From: Certhia americana | Lineage: Eukaryota; Chordata; Aves; Passeriformes; Certhiidae | DNA: 64,000 bases | NCBI GenBank assembly: GCA_018697195.1 | Contig: CM031857.1 | Location: forward strand, 55,370,683-55,434,682 | Reading direction: 5' to 3' | Part shown: positions 58,801-64,000 of the stretch, piece by piece | Position numbering within the stretch: the stretch's first letter is position 1 | Layout of the letters: each line of letters starts with the position of its first letter | Notes under the pieces: model-generated | Database searches by the model: none | What the model was told of the DNA's origin: nothing | Seen by the model: the letters and a program-made list of their open reading frames with translations, nothing else | Program-made: the position numbers and the translations under genes

Positions 58801-61800
58801 TAGTGCATCAAGTTAAGAACCCACCACCATTTAGTTTTCTATAAGCAGATGTTAAATACTTGGGGTAATACCAGGGAAGCTCTTAGGAATTAGGGCCTGA
58901 AAATTCAAGGGGCGACACCATGGGTAAAAACAAAGACAGTAAGTGCATCTTACCACAGAAATAAGATCATCTCCCTGCCAGAAGCTCTAAAGCCTCATTC
59001 ACTTGTTTGGATGAAATCTTTAATTGAACATTAACTACTTTTTCTTTAAACCTACTCAGTCAGAGGTGCTAACCCAGATTTAGAAAATGGGAAATAATTC
59101 CTAGCCAGTTGGCTACCATGGCCTGGATGTTAGGAAAGGCCTAGAATAAAATTTGAAGGGCAAATAAAACTTAAGAGGGTGTTCAGGGTGAAAGAAACCC
59201 TCCACCCATGGAATTCAGACTAGGTTTAGCAGGGGTAGCTCAAGCCAGACTAGTCTGAATGAAAAACAATGATGGGCAGATAATTGGTAGACAACTCATT
59301 TTCTACACAGGAGAGATTAAATAAACCCAATACAGTTGAATTTCAAGAGGTGATTTTGATGTGTAGATACCTGGAAAATTATCAGGGAAGCTAAAGAAGA
59401 TGGCATTAGTGTAAGAATGATGAGATAGGCAAAGGTATGGCTCACAGTGAGAAACAGCTTTTGTGTTTTAGGGGAGCATCGAGCTGGAGGGAACCTGCCA
59501 GTAGCATTCCTTACACCTTGGTCCTGGATTTGCTTTTCTGAAATACTTACAGGACTGCTTTTGGCACAGACAAGTGGGAATCTTTATTGCACTGTCATGA
59601 CAGAGCAGGGTCAGGGCAGTTTCAGTGAAGAACTACCTGAGTTTGCAGAGCAGGTTAGTAAATGCAGGATGAAACAGGGTAACACAGAACTGCAAAGTGA
59701 TGCACAAAGTGCTATGCTCTGGGAAATTCATTCACTGAAAGGCATCTGGCCTGGAGAGACCTGAGCACTGGACTTGGCCATGGAGAACAAACACAAGGTG
59801 GCTGTGAAAATGCAAAGCAGACCTAATGAGTACAAAATCTAGTATGGAGGAAGGACATAATAAGCCCCAACAAAGGTGCTGGCAAGCTTTGACTTACACA
59901 ACTCACTTTCAGGAGAGAGATATTTTACTGAAATCAAGTGCAGATAAGGATATAAAACTGGGCTAATGGGATAAAAATTACCTAATTGAAGAAAGTCAAA
60001 TAAAATATTTGCCTTGTTTTTCTTAGCAAAAAGGGGGCTGTGAATAGCTGTGGTTGCTGTCTATTGAAATAATGCAGGTAACTCCAAAGGAGGGATACAA
60101 ATCATTTAAGCTGGGTAGATGGTCAACACAAAAGCTAATGTGTCTGAAGTGTCTGCTGCTAGTTAAGGCTGGAAATGAGAAGATGGCTCCAGCTTGAGAG
60201 CAGTGAGGCTCAGGGACAGCCTCAGCCTTCAGACAGAAGCAGATGCCCAACTGTCGTGAGGATGGATTTTGAGAAGGGTGAGAAAGAACTGTAAGCAAGG
60301 GGGCAAGACTAGAAGTTATACCTTTAATTCCTACCCTATCTTCTTGTGTTTGAGTAGCCAGAAATCCCTTGATGAGCCTCACAGCGCACTCTGTTTGCTC
60401 TGTGCTATATCAATGTTTATCTCATTCACTGCAGAAAATGCAAAACTAGGAAATGGGAATTTCAGTTGGAGTCAGAACACTGCGGTGCCCTCACTCGCAG
60501 GCTTTGAAGGGCAGAACTGCCTCCGGGTTTCAGCAGACTATTCTTCAGTCATCTTCCATTCATCTTTTGAAATGAGAGCTAAGTAACTCTTGGCCTGTTC
60601 CATATTGGTGAGACTAGCCTTTCTATGAGGTAAAGACATTTCCTTTCTTTGCTTGAAACATCATGAACTTTCAAACTTGGCAAGGCTCCTTTGCGTTCGA
60701 TCTAATAATAAACCCAAACCATCCATTGCACGAAAGTAATGAGTCTGAACTTGCCTGAACTTGCCTCGGGGAGCTGAGATCCAAAGCTCTGTCATTCCCT
60801 CAAAAGCCTTTCTCCTTTTTGCAAGGACAGGATGTTGTTGTGACTAGGCATCCTTGCTGTTTGCTCAGCCTCTCTCCCTCGTGATGAAATCCCTTTATAG
60901 CGACTCTGGAGGTCCTACTTCAGCTCTGGGTTTTGGGCATACAAAGTGCTGCCCAACTAATCTCCGCTCTTTTCTATGAGTGATTTATGGAGGCTTGAAG
61001 GACATTGAGACTCAGCACATTCTCTGTTTTCCAAATGTTGGTGCAATGAGAGGGGCACTTTTCCTGCCAGTGGGAACCTGAAAGACCTGATGGGCTTTTC
61101 TGGCAGGACTCAATGTCAATGAAAGGGCGCCTGCAGAGCAAGCGGAAGTACAAATGTGTGTTAGCTTTGACTTCCACTGGGAACGACAGAAAAAATGTTT
61201 TGACTTGATTTTACAGTTCAGTTTCTTCTTAGCACAAAGTGAATGCTCAGCCAGAGATCAGAAATATACTTGCTTAATTTGCATCAGTTCCCGTCCAGTT
61301 ATTGGGCACAATTGACATGAGAAGAACAAACACAACCTCTACACTGAAGAGCGAGTGAAATACTTCTTCTTTTCTCATCACCTTTTTTGTTGTGGTACCA
61401 GTTCCTTTTTTAAAAGAGAATGATTCTTGTGTCGTCATGAAGTGTTTGCTCTGGGAAGGGAGGAGGGGAGTCTGCAATGTTTGTTCTGGGTATCTAAATT
61501 TAAATTACTAACTTAAGCACATAATCTCCCTAGGCTGCCTCTGAAAACCAGTGGAGAGGGAAGGGCTTCTCTAATGAGCAGTTCAAAGGCTCTTGCTTTA
61601 GCAAGCAGTATTTTATTACCATGCCATACACTGTTATAGGTGTTTAGGGGTTTTTTTGCCTTCTTGCATGCTTCTGTTTTCTAGTAGGATGTGAAAAGCA
61701 AACCCAGGAAGTTCTCTGTATATCTGGATTTGTTACCATATCTTTCTATATTTCATTATGCAAATCACAAAATTACTAGAGCACTAGGGAATGAATTAGG

Positions 61801-62379
61801 TGACTTCCTTCCCCCTTGTATAAAACAAACATTCCACTCTGATGTCATGTTTGAAGCTCAGCAATTTTTACCTATGTGGGAATGGAGATGGCTGGTGGAA
61901 TCCCTTATACTTGATTCTGGAAAGTGAATTTGGACTCATACAAGACTGATCCAAATCTCACAGAAATCAAGAAGCCTACAGTTTAGCAACTGTTACACTA
62001 AATTATTCCCAAATCCATTTAGTCCTTCATCCTATTTAGTGCGGAGGAGATCACCAGCAGAGGCTTTTGGTGAATGTTGGAATGGGTTTGCAACTGGCAG
62101 GCTGGGACATTTGGTCACATCCTAATCCTCCACAGACAGCAGCCAGCTGAATCAGCTCTGACACGTGGATGTTAGTTTCCCTTCTGCATGCTTTCTTAGC
62201 ATTAACCATGAAAATTTTTTTTCGTACTGTCCATATAATAGGGAGAAGCTGTAGCTACAATATCTTGCTTTTAGAAATGCAGCTTTCTTATACGATAATC
62301 AAAGAGAAAAGGTTAAGATGGAATGGCTGAGAGTACTCAGAGAGCAGTTACCAGGTGAACACTGTCAAATGGGAAAGAT

Positions 62380-63040
62380 TTAATGAGCTGAATCCCATGG
62401 GATATCCCTAGGCCTGGTTCAGTCCTATTCAGTATTTTCATTAATAATTTGGATGAAGGGGTAGAAAGCTCTTTTGTTAGAGTTTCAGCTAAGAGGGAGA
62501 GACACCAGGGAGGAGGGGATTAGTGCTCGGGAGATCTCAGTAATTAGGGGAATGGTCTGGAAAGAAACAGGATGCAATTTAGTCAAGACAAGAACAAATC
62601 TGCACCTATGTTGAAATAATCAGCTCCACAGGCACACGGTGGGAGAGAGCCTGATAAAGCTCTGCTGCAAAGGAGGTTCTGATGGAGCAATGACTCAGCT
62701 GTGGAAGGAAGGAAGGAAGGAAGGAACACTGAGCTGGGTTGGACAGATGGGGATGTTGCACGTTAGATGTGGGGGATAAGCCCTTCAGCTGGATCACTGG
62801 GACTGGCTTCTGGCATTACACCTTGGGGAAGGCGTGACTGCAAGTCGCAAGGAGAGCAAGGCTCCAGAGAGGAGAGCAAACGGCTTTGTATTTAGCCTAG
62901 GGTAAGCAAAGCTGAAAGGAGACACAATAACAGTCTTCAAGAACAGTCAGTCTGCCAAAAAGAGGAAGGTGGTGAGCTGTTCTGTGTCCAGAAATTATCC
63001 TCTGTGGTTTAACCACGATTTTCTGTGGTTAGAAAAAATG
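62380..63040 (+). repeat. Old CR1/L3-like LINE remnant
   Basis: Matches the order of CR1-family phrases in decayed form: CAGTCCTATTCAGTATTTTC, ATTAATAATTTGGATGAAGG, then much later AGACACAATAACAGTCTTCA and GAGGAAGGTGGTGAGCTGTT. Similarity is to the reverse-transcriptase end and 3' part of an ancient element. It contains the GGAA repeat at about 62702. Confidence 0.55.
62702..62726 (+). repeat. (GGAA)n microsatellite
   Basis: About six GGAA units in a row. GGAA arrays can bind ETS factors, but this is short and inside an old LINE remnant. Confidence 0.9.
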
Positions 63041-64000
63041 AGAGGGAGAGAGAAATTGAGATGGTAGATAAGTTGGCTTTACTGCTTTACTTATGAAGTG
63101 CCTCGGGGCATAAAGCACATGATCAAACGTAGTTGAGTTACTGTAGCTTAATGGGTTATTGCCTGCTGGCTGAACCATACTAATTAACCATGTGTGTGCT
63201 TAGCCTGCCTCAATTGCCAGATGAAATGGCCTCACTTAAATACTTGGGGTTTATCTTGCAGGAGGCAGCCCAAATGCTTATGTAGGGTCAATGATTACAG
63301 CCCAACCGGTGGAGGGGTGACTTCTAGGGGATGGAAACTTGTTACTTAGTGCTCAACAATAACGCTAATTTTATTATTCCCTGATATAATGCTGTTATAT
63401 CAGGGAATAATAAAATGGGGCTGACAAGGGAGGAACAGCAGAAAGCAGACCTAAATACATAAATATGTTACTTCACAGGCCTATGTCAATTGAAAGGGGC
63501 TCTATACAAGTCTATTGAAAATGCAATAACACCGAATTTTATAAAAGATCTCAGAGGATTTTTGTTTGTGAAGGCTTGTAATATGGTAATTTAAAAAATA
63601 TATTATTAAGAACTCTTTAGAACTCTGAACACATTTCTCTTACAACTGCACACACACTTGCTCTAAGAGTATTTCCTTTTTTTTAGTGCTGTCCAGTAAT
63701 TTATTCTTTTTGGCTCACATCCACACAGTCCTCTCCAATTGCTGCTTTTTGCCATCAGTAATGTCTCTTGTAGTTTCTGTATTCTATGAGCTGCCTACTT
63801 CTTCTTACTCTGATACTGAGTGGAGCCTTCCTGGTTCTGCTAAGTGTGGGGTGGACTCCAGGTCCCTGCTTTCCCTGCCTTCCTTGTCACCTTCCTCCCT
63901 CCTTTCCTCTTTTTTTCTCCTTTGTGGTAATTTTTCCGCTGTTGTCACTGTTTGAATTATGTGGCTGAGGATGAACATTTGGATGTTGCAATCACTGGGA
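63041..64000. other. Intergenic, no gene seen
   Basis: Non-coding, notable only for the perfect inverted repeat at 63368-63416. Short open frames near 63.7-63.97 kb lack support. Confidence 0.7.
63368..63416. repeat. Perfect 22-bp inverted repeat with a 5-base loop
   Basis: The left arm 63368-63389 is the exact reverse complement of the right arm 63395-63416, separated by TGCTG. There are no mismatches across 22 pairs; the pairing stops at the next base outward. Transcribed from either strand it would fold into a hairpin. Confidence 0.97.

Larger units (their letters stand above)
52861..62370. other. Intergenic, no gene seen
   Basis: Holds the 28-base T run at 53607, A-rich runs near 55595-55625 and 57405-57418, and a T/G-rich run near 55800-55858. 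The 174-codon open frame at 57340-57864 (minus) has no recognised domain. A block at about 60.7-61.3 kb looks complex enough to be regulatory. Confidence 0.7.

Noticed and set aside
62702..62726. GGAA array as an ETS-type enhancer.
   Set aside because: Too short and located inside an old LINE remnant; listed as a microsatellite only.
1..64000. CRISPR arrays, operons, phage or bacterial mobile elements.
   Set aside because: Spliced vertebrate genes, CR1 LINEs and a CpG island make the sequence vertebrate; no regularly spaced repeats or prokaryotic gene order exist.

Overview
This window is nuclear DNA of a vertebrate, almost certainly a bird. It is mostly non-coding, with short exons bounded by GT-AG introns. 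The recognisable interspersed repeats are CR1 LINE pieces of avian type, plus one LTR-like block resembling songbird repeats. T/G-rich runs would fit a passerine, but the species cannot be fixed from this window.

Layout. Positions 1-9877 (minus strand) hold the 5' part of GPALPP1 (KIAA1704): exon 1 at 9793-9877, exon 2 at 4112-4256, exon 3 at 3017-3112. The remaining exons lie beyond the left edge. A CpG island at about 9520-10560 contains a compact bidirectional promoter, with only 237 bases between the two start codons. NUFIP1 runs rightward from it: ten coding exons from ATG 10115 to stop 29215. The exon phases join without a break into a 614-residue protein. A 3' UTR follows to perhaps 31.6 kb. 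From there to 64000 I see no gene, only repeats, homopolymer runs, one LTR-like block and possible regulatory islands. The order GPALPP1 - NUFIP1 - long gene-poor interval matches the mammalian 13q14 neighbourhood, where TSC22D1 lies beyond NUFIP1.

How the genes relate. NUFIP1 is a box C/D snoRNP assembly factor working with SNU13/15.5K, ZNHIT3 and the R2TP complex. GPALPP1 is a poorly understood protein built around GPALPP motifs. They share a promoter region, so co-expression is plausible; no functional link can be read from the sequence.

I found no undescribed multi-gene system; this is an ordinary conserved locus. The most interesting details are a perfect 22-bp inverted repeat at 63368-63416, a roughly 90-residue acidic C-terminal extension of avian NUFIP1, no canonical LC3-interacting motif in its N-terminus, a Tyr/Pro/Gln repeat array in its exon 1, and a CR1 relic next to the weak tandem 3' splice site of GPALPP1 exon 2.
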